A stretch of DNA of 64,000 nt from an uncultured Flavobacteriaceae bacterium (GTDB lineage Bacteria; Bacteroidota; Bacteroidia; Flavobacteriales; Flavobacteriaceae). Position 1 is the first letter of the stretch; each line of letters starts with the position of its first letter. The notes below the pieces were generated by a model that saw only the letters and a list, made by a program, of their open reading frames with translations, ran no database searches and was not told the DNA's origin. The stretch spans positions 1 through 64,000 of the forward strand of contig CANMSB010000011.1 of assembly GCA_947500445.1 (NCBI GenBank), in the 5' to 3' direction. Positions 53,278 through 62,811 of the stretch are shown in pieces. Position numbers and translations under genes: made by a program.

Positions 53278-54978
53278 TCAGTCCTTGATTATTTTTTTGC
53301 CCACGGTGCGTCCGCTCTTGAGCCTGAAGGTGATCAGGTACACCCCGGTGGGGCGGTCGCGCAGGTCCACACTGGCCCGGGAGCCGTCCGTTCCCTTTGC
53401 GATCGGGATCTGCTTTCCGGCAAGGTCGGTAACGGTAATGTCCTCGATCAGCCCATCATGTTCCGCGGCCCAGGTGACCGCCAGTTCGCCCTTGGTAGGG
53501 TTGGGCAGCAGTACGATGCCATCGTCGAAGGGGTCCGGTTCGTCCACCGTTTCCGGGCCTTCTTCCGTTGCCGCCACGGGGGGCAGCTTCGCTTTTAGGG
53601 CAGTGGCCGTTTCCGGTGGCCTGCGCACGATCTGGTTGCCCGCCGCATCGAAAAGGAACACCAGTTCGGTGACCTTTGCCGTCCCCGGCCCGGGGCCCTC
53701 CCCGTTATCGAAATCGATGATCTGCATCTCGGTAATACTGTTCCAGTCGTTGAGCGAATTGCCCCTGCCCACATAGCGCAGGTAACGGGCGGTCTGCCGG
53801 GAAAAGGGATAGGGTTCGAAACCCAAGGTGGTACCGCTACTGGCCATACCGGTGGCGAAGGTCGTCCATGTACTGCCATCGTCCGAACGTTGCAGGTCGA
53901 AATACGCCTGTCTTGTATCGCCCTTGTAATAGGCGATACGCAGTTCGTTAAAACTTTTGGGGCTCCCAAGATCGATGGTCGCCGTGGCCGGGTTCGCAAA
54001 GGCGCTCCATCGGGTACCTAGGTCGCCGTCGAACATATTGTCCCCTATATTGCCCCTGTCCTTTATCGGGGCATCCACGGACACGGGAACATGAATCGTC
54101 TCGTTCCCCGGTCCCGGGCCATAGATCTCCAGTTCCTGAAGGCTGTTCCATTCGTTCAGGGAATTGCCCCTGCCCATATAGCGCAGGTAGCGGGTCTCCC
54201 GTAGCGGGAGTACGAACTGCTCCAGTGCCAAAGAGGTACCGCTACTGGCCATTCCGGTGTCCCAATCGGTCCAGTCGGTTCCGTTGTCCGAGGCCTGTAT
54301 GTCAAAATAGGCGTTGCGCAGGTCGCCCTTGGAAAAGGCGATCTTGATCTTGTGAACGGGTTTTTTACTTCCAAGGTCCAACACCGCGTATTGGGGGTTC
54401 CCAAAGGCGGCCCAACGGGTATCGAGCCTACCGTCGTACAGGTTGGCGGGACCGTTGGTGCGGTCCTGATCGCTCGCGGTGGAGGCGATCGGAACATGGA
54501 GGACATCGCCCCTTGAAGTGGCGTCGCCGCCAAGTATTGTCATTTCTGTAAGGCTGCTCCAGTCGCTCGCCGAATTGCCCCGGCCCACATAGCGGAGGTA
54601 ACGGGCCTCCTGTGCCTCGAAGGGGAAGAGTTCCGGTTCCAGGGTGGTACCGCTGCTCTGGAAGCCCGTACGGATATCGGTCCAGTTGATCCCATCGTCG
54701 GAGCGTTGCAGATCGAAGTAGGCACGGCGCTGATCGCCCTTGTAGTAGGCGATGCGTACCTCGGCAAAACGTTTTACCTCCCCCAGGTCGATCGTCGCAT
54801 AGACCGGGTCCAGATTGGCGCTCCATCGGGTGTTAAGATCCCCGTCAAAAAGGTTGTCGACAATGTTGGTACGGTCCTCTTCCGTGGCGCTAACGGCCAC
54901 CGGGGTCAAGGGCTGCTGGGCGAACAGTGCCATCGTGATACTAAAAAAAGCGGAAAAAAGGAGCGATCGGTCTTTCAT
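53278..54978 (-). CDS. T9SS-exported protein with three discoidin (F5/8C) domains
   Basis: 566 residues. A signal peptide (LLFSAFFSITMALFAQQ) leads to three near-identical discoidin-type domains (about 25-155, 160-290 and 295-425), each with VSATEEDRTN-like start, NLFDGDLNTRWSA, ATIDLG, AYFDLQRSDDGxxW and YLRYVGRGNSxxxWxS blocks. A short linker (PGPGTAKVTELVFLFDAAGNQIVRR) precedes the C-terminal type IX sorting domain (LLPNPTKGELAVTW ... GVYLITFRLKSGRTVGKKIIKD). The product is expected on the cell surface, binding carbohydrate. It is upstream of the Rhs gene (46 bases), so it may be the surface carrier or receptor of the toxin. The ATG at 54978 is preferred over 55050. Confidence 0.88.
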   Translation of the reverse strand: MKDRSLLFSAFFSITMALFAQQPLTPVAVSATEEDRTNIVDNLFDGDLNTRWSANLDPVYATIDLGEVKRFAEVRIAYYKGDQRRAYFDLQRSDDGINWTDIRTGFQSSGTTLEPELFPFEAQEARYLRYVGRGNSASDWSSLTEMTILGGDATSRGDVLHVPIASTASDQDRTNGPANLYDGRLDTRWAAFGNPQYAVLDLGSKKPVHKIKIAFSKGDLRNAYFDIQASDNGTDWTDWDTGMASSGTSLALEQFVLPLRETRYLRYMGRGNSLNEWNSLQELEIYGPGPGNETIHVPVSVDAPIKDRGNIGDNMFDGDLGTRWSAFANPATATIDLGSPKSFNELRIAYYKGDTRQAYFDLQRSDDGSTWTTFATGMASSGTTLGFEPYPFSRQTARYLRYVGRGNSLNDWNSITEMQIIDFDNGEGPGPGTAKVTELVFLFDAAGNQIVRRPPETATALKAKLPPVAATEEGPETVDEPDPFDDGIVLLPNPTKGELAVTWAAEHDGLIEDITVTDLAGKQIPIAKGTDGSRASVDLRDRPTGVYLITFRLKSGRTVGKKIIKD

Positions 54979-55379
54979 GTTCTTCTGTGTTTGGCCATAT
55001 AAATGTGGTGGCGAACGCGGAAAATTCCCGACGTCCTTACACCGTTTCATAGTATGGTGTTATGTTTTGGATTGTAGATATTGTAGGTTTTTTACTTATG
55101 TCATTTTGTACGTACCGACATAGCGCTCTGGATTTTAAATCCGTTGTGTTGCCCGGAATATTCGTTGACATACCCTTTGGAGACCATCCCCGCACCGGCT
55201 TTTCATGGTTTGGGAATTTGAAGGAAACCTCCCATAGTCGTATTTTCTTGTTCGGATAGGAGTCCAAATACTTTTTCCCACATGATGCGGTCGTCTTCTA
55301 AAAAAAATGGAATAGGATGGGATAAGAAGACTAAATTATTGGACAAATGGTATTAAAAAGGCCTAGATAGGTTTACAAT

Positions 55380-55697
55380 TTGGCAAGCTCAAGATTTTCC
55401 CCCTTTCATAAATTGGTTCTTCGTGTGAATGTCCATTGCCCCGGAAATTTCAAGGCCACTATCGCTGCCGAGTATTATTACGATAGGATCAGGGCCCTGG
55501 GTATCCTTTTTGATGGTTTGGATAATCGCTTGGGGTCGCCTAGGTTTATCAATACCTTACAATCTAAAAAAGGCTATATCCACAAAATAGCTTTTGCCCT
55601 TGGATCTAGTTCTCCCTCCCATAGTATCGCATATGGTATGAAAAAACATTTTAAAAAGTACTGTAACAATTTGGGTTTTGAATCATCTATATCTTAA
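55380..55697 (+). CDS. Open frame of doubtful status (105 residues)
   Basis: A TTG-started frame with a basic composition (KATIAAEYYYDRIRALGILFDGLDNRL ... KKHFKKYCNNLGFES). No family recognised. It overlaps the 5' region of the hydrolase gene. It could be a remnant of an older gene or chance. Confidence 0.3.
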   Translation: MASSRFSPFHKLVLRVNVHCPGNFKATIAAEYYYDRIRALGILFDGLDNRLGSPRFINTLQSKKGYIHKIAFALGSSSPSHSIAYGMKKHFKKYCNNLGFESSIS

Positions 55698-55713
55698 ATC
55701 AATTCACCCATAC

Positions 55714-56751
55714 ATGAAAAATGGACCGCTAATTTTAATGCTGATCTCCCTACTTGTCTGTAATGCACAACAACAGAAAAATACCTTTAGGATAGGACAA
55801 AAATCGGTACTGTTCGAAGATGCATCAAGAAATCGACCGTTGGCCACCGAAATTTGGTACCCCACCCATGACGATGCTCTTGAAACAAGGCCAAAAGAGA
55901 ATAAAAAAGAACTGTTCAAAACCATAAAGACCATCCCTAATGCCAGCATTCCCAATCAAAAGTTTCCGCTCCTTATCGTCTCTCATGGGACAGGGGGAAA
56001 CCGGTTTTCGTTGACCTGGTTTATCCAGGCCATGGTAAAGGAGGGCTATATGGTGGTTTCTCTAGATCATTACGGAAATTCTACTTTCAATAAAATACCA
56101 AGGGAATTTGTAAAGTGGTGGGAAAGGGCGATCGATGTTCAATACGTGCTAACCCAAGTTCTTGAAGATAAGGATATTGGATTTGCAATCGACAGCTCAA
56201 AAATAGGCGGGGTCGGTTTTTCGTTGGGTGGCTATACCAACATTGCCCTCGCTGGCGGCCATGTAGATCGAACAGTACACGAAAATGAACATGGTACAGA
56301 ACGGGCAATGCCCGCCGAGTTTCCGGAAACGGACGAGGTTATCGATTTTGAGAAAGATAGTCTTATCGTTTCCTCTTACCGTAAATATAAAGACCTGGTA
56401 AAAGACGATAGAATTACCTCCTTTTTTGTAATGGCTCCCGCAATCGGTTTTGGATTCCATACCGTAGATCAGACCAAAGAGATTACCGCCCCTATTTTTA
56501 TCGTAGCCGGAAAAGGCGACCAGGTAGCTCCCGTTAACAAAAATGCGGAAAAATACCATTCCCTGATCAAATCCAGCAAAATCCATCTTTTTAATGAGAA
56601 CGTGCAACACTACATTTTTTTAAACGAAGCCACTCCGTTCGGAAAACAGGTAGCACCTGCGATCACGATTGACCACCCTAAAATCAATAGGGGCGAAATA
56701 CATCAAAAGACCCTGGTAATGGCCTTGGAGTTTTTTAAGGGTACGTTATAG
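55714..56751 (+). CDS. Exported alpha/beta hydrolase, PAF-acetylhydrolase-like
   Basis: 345 residues with a signal peptide (GPLILMLISLLVCNAQQQ). The fold is alpha/beta hydrolase: HGTGGNRFSLTWF is the oxyanion strand, GVGFSLGGYTNIALAGG holds the nucleophile Ser, APIFIVAGKGDQVAPV the Asp, and the His lies in ENVQHYIFL. Resemblance to dienelactone hydrolase / platelet-activating-factor acetylhydrolase-type enzymes (EIWYPTHDD in the N-terminus). The substrate is unknown. The ATG at 55714 is used since a signal peptide follows directly. Confidence 0.8.
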   Translation: MKNGPLILMLISLLVCNAQQQKNTFRIGQKSVLFEDASRNRPLATEIWYPTHDDALETRPKENKKELFKTIKTIPNASIPNQKFPLLIVSHGTGGNRFSLTWFIQAMVKEGYMVVSLDHYGNSTFNKIPREFVKWWERAIDVQYVLTQVLEDKDIGFAIDSSKIGGVGFSLGGYTNIALAGGHVDRTVHENEHGTERAMPAEFPETDEVIDFEKDSLIVSSYRKYKDLVKDDRITSFFVMAPAIGFGFHTVDQTKEITAPIFIVAGKGDQVAPVNKNAEKYHSLIKSSKIHLFNENVQHYIFLNEATPFGKQVAPAITIDHPKINRGEIHQKTLVMALEFFKGTL

Positions 56752-57171
56752 GTAGGTTTTTTGAGCAAATGTTCAAAACAGACCGATAACCATGTTTAAA
56801 TACAACTAGGATTGACCGTCCTTTAACCAGAACTGTTCAAGAAGCGAATAGTTTCATACGGATCGGTACTTATAACGATGAAATATACCCTTTCGATGGC
56901 GTAAATCCCAAACCCTACACCAACTGTTTTAACAGTATATGTCAAATAATCGGAACCCTTATTCAGCAAATGTACACAGGCGATAAGCATTATGTTTGGA
57001 CGGAGACCGACTCCGGTTAAAACAATATGATAGGGGTTTCATCCGTTTCCAAGGGATGCGTTTTCTATCAAACATCCATATCCGATCATTGCTATACCAC
57101 GGCGATACTTAAAACAAAAACGGGCCAAATGCTTATCGCACCGGCCCGTCATCAGATTAAAAAAATGGATA
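56752..57171. other. Spacer before the large glycosidase gene
   Basis: A plus-strand frame without stop from 56790 to 57020 has no start codon near its beginning; it reads RIGTYNDEIYPFDGVNPKP and NCFNSICQIIGTLIQQMYTGDKHYVW. It may be a gene remnant. No family known. A terminator-like GGGCCAAATG...CCGGCCCG pattern near 57120-57150 is weak. Confidence 0.3.
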
Positions 57172-60100
57172 CTACTGAATCTGTAACAGTTTTTCTTCCG
57201 TGCTACCATCCGCAAAAAGTACTTTGACCACGTATAGGCCTTGGTTGAGGTTCTGAACCGAAAGCTGTACTTCTTTCTCAGATGATATCGCATTCCCCGT
57301 AGCCTGGTCAAGTACAATACGACCGCCCATATCGTAAATTTGGATATGTCGGCCACTTTTTGCACTTTCCAAATCGCTAGTGTTCTTTGCAAAGGATACC
57401 ATCAATATATTGGCCGTAGGGTTCGGATAGATGGCAAAAAGACTTTCCGTCGACGTTTCTTCCAAAGGTACATCCGCTCTTAACGTGGCCGTGTTTTCGG
57501 GTAAAATTTCTTCCAACCGAATATCTTCCCACCAAACGGAACCTTGTCCGTTAAAAAGCTGTAGGTTAATTTCCATTGCAATGGCCTCTGCGGGCGGAAT
57601 TATACCGTTGAGCCCTATAAACTTATAGTCCAGATCAACGCCACCAAACCTACCGAACGGGGTCGCCTTGGTAATGTTCTTACCATCGGCACCGGTCACA
57701 TAACTACCGTCCGCCGCAACGTACTGTACAAAGAAACGGGCAAAACCCTCGGTCAATGAACGTTTTACCGATCCCGAAAGATTATACGTACTTCCCGGTG
57801 TCACTTTCACCTGTTGGCGCGCCCCTCCAAAGCCCTTATTGGCCAAGAACAAACGCAAAATGTTACTCTCGGTCCCATCTGGCTTGACCACATCCGTTTG
57901 AACGGTTCCGCCATTGGTCCACGGTGTTTTCTGCGCACTATCAAAACTACCGTTTCTAAGGATACTGGCCGGCTCGTTATTGGTATTGTCCGCCATTTCG
58001 ATATCATCGAACCAAATGTTTCCGGTAGCCGCCAAAATTTGTGGAATTACCTCCACCCGCGTACCGTTTTGTGGTACGGCAAAACTGGCCGTCATGAGTT
58101 TATAACGCTGTACGTCCCTAAAAAAGTTGGTACTCGTTTCTTGGATAACATTGTTCCCGGCATCATAGACCCTGACCAATATTCTTGCGGCCCCGGTCGG
58201 TGATGTCAGCACTCCCTTGTAATACCCCTGCACCGTATATTGGCCCAATGGTTGTACGGCAACACTTTGGACCGCTCCCAAAAAGCGGTTGCCCTCGGGT
58301 GCGTCATCCGGTATAAAGATCCTAAGGGCCTTGTTGCCCGATCTGGAGTTGGTGGCGTCATCCACAACAGTACCCGCATTGATCCAAGGTGCTCGGGAAG
58401 CGGCCTCAAAATCGCCATTGCCCAAAAGGTTGCCCGGACCTTGTCCGGTAAGCAACAACTCCGTAATAGGGGTATCGGCATCATTGCTTTCTATGATCAG
58501 TTCAGCGCTTCGCGAGCTTGACTGCGATGCGGTAAACGTAAGATCGAGCTGGGCTACTTGCCCCGGGCTCAAAGCACCGCTAAACGAACTGTCGAGCGTA
58601 AAAAGCGATGCGTCGGCGCCAGCGATACTTATGGCGTTTATTTGCAACGAACGGGTGCCAATATTGATAAGGCGCAATGGTCTGGTTTCAGAAGCATTCA
58701 ACTCGACCAACCCAAAATCGAACGAACTGTCGTTTATCAAGGTGTTCGTATCGGTGTCTATAAAGGCCAGATCTCCCTGTCTTTCGCTAGCTTCGGGAAC
58801 GATAACGGCCTCATCAAAAACAGCCGTGGCCAATTGGCCGTTTACCCCACTTGAACCGGCAAGACCTACGGAAACCTTGAAGGGCAGTACCACCACGGTA
58901 CGTTCCAAAACGGTAAAGTTTAATCCATCGGGCGCATAGGATGCGGTAAAAATGTTGCCCGAACGTTGTATCCTTAGCCATATGGGCGCAGCAGCGGAGA
59001 CCGAGGCCATTGCTTCGGTAGCCGCGTCCCTTTGAAACCTACGTTGCAATACCAATTCACTGGCTTCGGAAAGTCCCAAGAAAACATTTTCCCTGGTCGA
59101 TCCGTTATTTTTACGGACCATTATACCGAACATTCCGGTACCGGGAACAGTGGACAGTTTTGTAGTGAACTCAAAATCGCCTTCAATTCTTTCAAAAATA
59201 TATCGGAACTGATCCGAGGTCCCGGAAATACCGGAACCCGAAGCTTCCATGGTAAAAATACCGTTGGAAGAGCGCACCCGTCCTGAAGGTGAGGCCCCGC
59301 CCACATTACCGTTTTTGGCAACAAATACCGTTCTGCCATCGGCATACTGGTTATTGCTTGCCGATTTGGTCGTTAGGCCATTCCCGTCAAAAAATAATGT
59401 ATGGGTCGCGCTACCCGTTACATAGGGGCTCCTGATAAAGGCTTCCTTATTTTTTTTGATGGTAAACGGATATTCAAAGCTGCTGTCTACCGATCTTAAA
59501 ACCACCTCTTTGTTTTCTTCGGAAGCATTGCGTACCCTCCAAATGGTAAACCCATCGGAATTGTCGTCGTTATTTACCCTTCCCAAAGAAGTCAATCGCA
59601 ATCCGGTACCCTGTACGCCCGCATCTTCGTCGCGAAAACGAATGTCCTTAAAACCGTCCTGCACCACTACCACGTCCAATCGGTTAAAGGCGAACGCCCG
59701 GGAGGTTTTGCCCTTTACGGTAAACGTGAAAGGTGCTTCGTCGGGATCGTTGTTCGCAATGGTTATGGTAGCCGTACGGTCGCCATCTGCCAAAGGGGCG
59801 AACCTAATGGTCAATTGCCCGCGCTCACGGTTGACAAGGTTGGCATTTGGGGTTTGCGTTACTTCAAAATCCGCGGCCTGTGGCCCGCTGATCGAAACAT
59901 CGGAAAGGTTTAAGGTTCCTCCCCCCAAATTGGTAACCTCAAAATCGTTTTCGACCCCGTTATTGCCCAATCGCACGGTACCAAAATCAAAAAGTGCCCC
60001 ATTTTCCAACACTTCTCCCGCAGAAGTTGTGATCTGTATGTCCGGTAGGTCGGTAGTGAGCAAGGTAGTAATGGAATTTGGTGGTAGCACAATGGTTCCA

Positions 60101-61569
60101 TCGGGCAGGGTCACGGTTTCCGAGGGGTCGGCTTCGCTACCCAAAGTTCCCGCTGCTTGATGCATTACCTTTCCAGAGAAGCCAAGATCGGAAATGTCCA
60201 AGGTTTTGCTTTCCCCGCTGGCATTGGTGATCCAGAAGTTTTTGTTGTTTTGATCTGAAAAAGAAAACCCGAACAGTTCCGGCACATCGGTACCGGCCAA
60301 ATTAGACGTTTCCGAAAAAGAGAGCTGGCTTCTTTCCGTCATGCCCGAAACGGCCAAACTGGCCAACGATATTGCCCGACCAACGGCTTTTAAACCGCCA
60401 TCGGTGGTAATCATTCCATTGAATTCGTGCATTTCCAAAATCTCCGAAGAGGCAAGCTCCAAATAACTTGCAATATTATAATTGACTACTAGGGCGTTTT
60501 CCCATTTAAAACGCTCTTGGTTGACACCGGGCCCTATTTTGAAAAAGTTGGGCATGTATTCCGTCCACCAAACATCCCAGTTCTGTTGGGTCACCAAAGC
60601 ATCAAAATCGGTATTGACCTTTGCCTGGTCAAAAACGGTACGGAACGAATTGAGCATCGCGTTCAACTCCGGTTGTGTGGTTGCCGTCTGATTGGGGTCG
60701 GATTCGATATAGGCGTGCATGGTCAATGCATCTACCAAGTTTCGGTCCAATCGGGGAATTACGTACCCGTTCCAAAAGTTTTTTCGCCTTCCCGATGATC
60801 CGTCGGTATTAAAAAAGGCCACAGCGGAAAACTTGGCTTCCGGAAACTCTTTTTTGATCTCCGTAATAAAATAGTGGCAGGCCTCGGGATAACCAAAGCC
60901 GGCATTATCGGCCCGAAAGCCCTGAAAGTTTTTGAACTGATATTCCCCTGCACCGAAATAAAGTTCATTGGAAAGCTCCAAATAGCGTACGGGCATGCCA
61001 TTTGCCTCCGCACGCCGCAGCATTTCCAGGTTACGTGCCAAACGGTCTTCGAACGCGCGCCACCAATCGGGCTGCAACGGGTCAAACGTGGGGCTGTCTT
61101 CCGGCACCCCAAATTTCTCGGCATAATAATCCAGCCCTGGGGTGGTCATGTTCAACACATATACCGGAGCAAGCCCATTGGCCTCTTGTGCCTTGGCAAA
61201 GTTCTCTATGGAATTGACCTTACCGTTGCCGTTCTCAATGATCGACTTTACAAAACCGATCATTTTGGAAGGGTCTACCCAACCATCTTCACTCCCAGGG
61301 GTTCCCTTGGCAGGAAAGAACGTATCGTTCCGATAATCCCAATTTTCCGATACGGTACCTCCGGGATATCGGAGATTTCCGAGTCTCGATTTTTTTAAAG
61401 AGGCAACTCTATTGGGATTGTCCCACGGTTCCTCGATCAGTGTGGTGTTGTTGTTGCACCCCATCATATCGGGATTGTTGTTTACCGCAGTGCCCTCGGT
61501 CACCTGTACCTGGGCCTGAAGGAAAACGGTACAACAAAAAAGAAAGAGCAGCGTAATTTTTGTTTTCAT
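57172..61569 (-). CDS. Large T9SS-exported glycosidase-like protein, clan-A-type catalytic domain
   Basis: 1465 residues. A signal peptide (LLFLFCCTVFLQAQ) is followed by a (beta/alpha)8-type domain to about 430. SRLGNLRYPGGTVSENWDYR, acid/base candidate Glu202 in YLELSNELYFG and nucleophile candidate Glu337 in WWTEYMPNF are as in GH39/GH51/GH79-like enzymes. Beyond it lie a small beta domain, choice-of-anchor-D-type repeats (about 510-630 and 930-1040), a DUF1349-like concanavalin module (about 760-920), two CBM-like modules (GNGDFEAASRAPWINAG; NGSFDSAQKTPWTNGG), and a type IX sorting domain (YPNPTANILMVSFA to the end). The substrate is unknown; a plant or algal polysaccharide is likely from the context. 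Confidence 0.85.
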   Translation of the reverse strand: MKTKITLLFLFCCTVFLQAQVQVTEGTAVNNNPDMMGCNNNTTLIEEPWDNPNRVASLKKSRLGNLRYPGGTVSENWDYRNDTFFPAKGTPGSEDGWVDPSKMIGFVKSIIENGNGKVNSIENFAKAQEANGLAPVYVLNMTTPGLDYYAEKFGVPEDSPTFDPLQPDWWRAFEDRLARNLEMLRRAEANGMPVRYLELSNELYFGAGEYQFKNFQGFRADNAGFGYPEACHYFITEIKKEFPEAKFSAVAFFNTDGSSGRRKNFWNGYVIPRLDRNLVDALTMHAYIESDPNQTATTQPELNAMLNSFRTVFDQAKVNTDFDALVTQQNWDVWWTEYMPNFFKIGPGVNQERFKWENALVVNYNIASYLELASSEILEMHEFNGMITTDGGLKAVGRAISLASLAVSGMTERSQLSFSETSNLAGTDVPELFGFSFSDQNNKNFWITNASGESKTLDISDLGFSGKVMHQAAGTLGSEADPSETVTLPDGTIVLPPNSITTLLTTDLPDIQITTSAGEVLENGALFDFGTVRLGNNGVENDFEVTNLGGGTLNLSDVSISGPQAADFEVTQTPNANLVNRERGQLTIRFAPLADGDRTATITIANNDPDEAPFTFTVKGKTSRAFAFNRLDVVVVQDGFKDIRFRDEDAGVQGTGLRLTSLGRVNNDDNSDGFTIWRVRNASEENKEVVLRSVDSSFEYPFTIKKNKEAFIRSPYVTGSATHTLFFDGNGLTTKSASNNQYADGRTVFVAKNGNVGGASPSGRVRSSNGIFTMEASGSGISGTSDQFRYIFERIEGDFEFTTKLSTVPGTGMFGIMVRKNNGSTRENVFLGLSEASELVLQRRFQRDAATEAMASVSAAAPIWLRIQRSGNIFTASYAPDGLNFTVLERTVVVLPFKVSVGLAGSSGVNGQLATAVFDEAVIVPEASERQGDLAFIDTDTNTLINDSSFDFGLVELNASETRPLRLINIGTRSLQINAISIAGADASLFTLDSSFSGALSPGQVAQLDLTFTASQSSSRSAELIIESNDADTPITELLLTGQGPGNLLGNGDFEAASRAPWINAGTVVDDATNSRSGNKALRIFIPDDAPEGNRFLGAVQSVAVQPLGQYTVQGYYKGVLTSPTGAARILVRVYDAGNNVIQETSTNFFRDVQRYKLMTASFAVPQNGTRVEVIPQILAATGNIWFDDIEMADNTNNEPASILRNGSFDSAQKTPWTNGGTVQTDVVKPDGTESNILRLFLANKGFGGARQQVKVTPGSTYNLSGSVKRSLTEGFARFFVQYVAADGSYVTGADGKNITKATPFGRFGGVDLDYKFIGLNGIIPPAEAIAMEINLQLFNGQGSVWWEDIRLEEILPENTATLRADVPLEETSTESLFAIYPNPTANILMVSFAKNTSDLESAKSGRHIQIYDMGGRIVLDQATGNAISSEKEVQLSVQNLNQGLYVVKVLFADGSTEEKLLQIQ

Positions 61570-61642
61570 CGTTTTTGAGGATTTATTAGTTCTTAGCTAA
61601 AATGTTGGGTAATATCACAAAAAGCAGTAGTCAAAATCGATG

Positions 61643-61654
61643 GATTCGCGAATC
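61643..61654. promoter_or_regulatory. Perfect 12-bp palindrome between the divergent glycosidase genes
   Basis: GATTCGCGAATC lies in the 163-base divergent gap. Such a palindrome could be an operator for a sugar-responsive regulator that controls both genes. No matching regulator gene is in the window. Confidence 0.35.
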
Positions 61655-61732
61655 AAAAGGTAGAAAGTTGTTAAAACTGCTAAGTTGTATCATACAAAAA
61701 CCCAATTTTTAGAACCGCTTAAAGCATCCCTT

Positions 61733-62755
61733 ATGTCCCTCGTTAAAAAAGGCATTTGTACCTTGTTGTTGTGTGCTATTTCCAGTGTTGTTGCGCAAAC
61801 CAAAATCGTTACCGGTAATCCCATACTGACCGATTGGTATGCGGATCCCGAAATGGCCATTTTTGAAAATACCTATTGGCTCTTTCCCACCTTTTCCGGA
61901 GTTACGAAAAAACAGGACTTCATTGATATTTTTTCGTCCAACGACCTGAAGCAGTGGACAAAGTATGACAAGGTCGTCGACCCTAGCAATGTCAAATGGG
62001 CGAAAGATGCCGTTTGGGCCCCTTCGGCCATTCAAAAAGACAGTACCTATTACATTTTCTTTAGTGCCAACGATATACAGACCCCCGAAAGCCATTGGTG
62101 GGACCCCAAGGTACACGACAGTACCGAAGTCGGCGGTATCGGGGTCGTTCGGGCCAAGCATCCCGAAGGACCCTATGTCGACCATATCGGGAAACCGCTC
62201 ATAGGAACGGTCGTCAATGGGGCACAGCCCATAGACCAAAGTATTTTTCGCGACCATGATGGTACCCATTATATTATGTACGGTGGCTGGGGCCATTGTA
62301 ACATTGGTATGTTGAACGACGATTTCACCGCTTTAAAACCCTTTGCCGACGGCAGTCTATTAAAGGAGATTACGCCCGAAAACTATGTTGAAGGTCCGGT
62401 AATGTTTTATAAGGACGGCCATTATTATCTAATGTGGTCGGAAGGAAGTTGGGGCAGGGACAGCTATCGTGTGGCCTATGGAAGGGCCAAATCCCCATTG
62501 GGGCCATTTGACCGTATTGCTACGATTTTAGCATCGGATCCGGAAATCGCCACGGGAGCGGGCCACAATTCCGTGCTCAACGTTCCCGGCACCGACGATT
62601 GGTACATCCTCTATCATAGAAGACCTATTCCCAACGAACACCGGAACCACCGCGTGGTCTGTATCGACCGAATGTACTTTAACGAAGATGGCACAATACT
62701 TCCGATCATTATGACCCATACGGGCGTGCCCCCGATACCTTTAGAGCAAGAATAA
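61733..62755 (+). CDS. Exported glycoside hydrolase family 43 protein
   Basis: 340 residues with a signal peptide (GICTLLLCAISSVVAQ). A five-bladed propeller with all three GH43 acids visible: base Asp38 in WYADPEM, pKa-setting Asp168 in QPIDQSIF and acid Glu220 in NYVEGPVMF. ATGAGHNSVL is typical of the family. Members cut arabinan, xylan or galactan-type bonds; the exact substrate is not evident. It starts at 61733 because a signal peptide follows; the upstream ATG at 61685 would prefix it. Ends 56 bases before the next gene, probably the same operon. Confidence 0.9.
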   Translation: MSLVKKGICTLLLCAISSVVAQTKIVTGNPILTDWYADPEMAIFENTYWLFPTFSGVTKKQDFIDIFSSNDLKQWTKYDKVVDPSNVKWAKDAVWAPSAIQKDSTYYIFFSANDIQTPESHWWDPKVHDSTEVGGIGVVRAKHPEGPYVDHIGKPLIGTVVNGAQPIDQSIFRDHDGTHYIMYGGWGHCNIGMLNDDFTALKPFADGSLLKEITPENYVEGPVMFYKDGHYYLMWSEGSWGRDSYRVAYGRAKSPLGPFDRIATILASDPEIATGAGHNSVLNVPGTDDWYILYHRRPIPNEHRNHRVVCIDRMYFNEDGTILPIIMTHTGVPPIPLEQE

Positions 62756-62811
62756 TCCGATGTTTGCCGCTCCCGTAAACCGACGCTTTACATCAAACCA
62801 ATGTATTTAAA

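Noticed and set aside
53054-53776. Long plus-strand open frame opposite the discoidin and Rhs gene starts
   Set aside because: It spans the ends of two well-supported minus-strand genes and has no recognisable domain.
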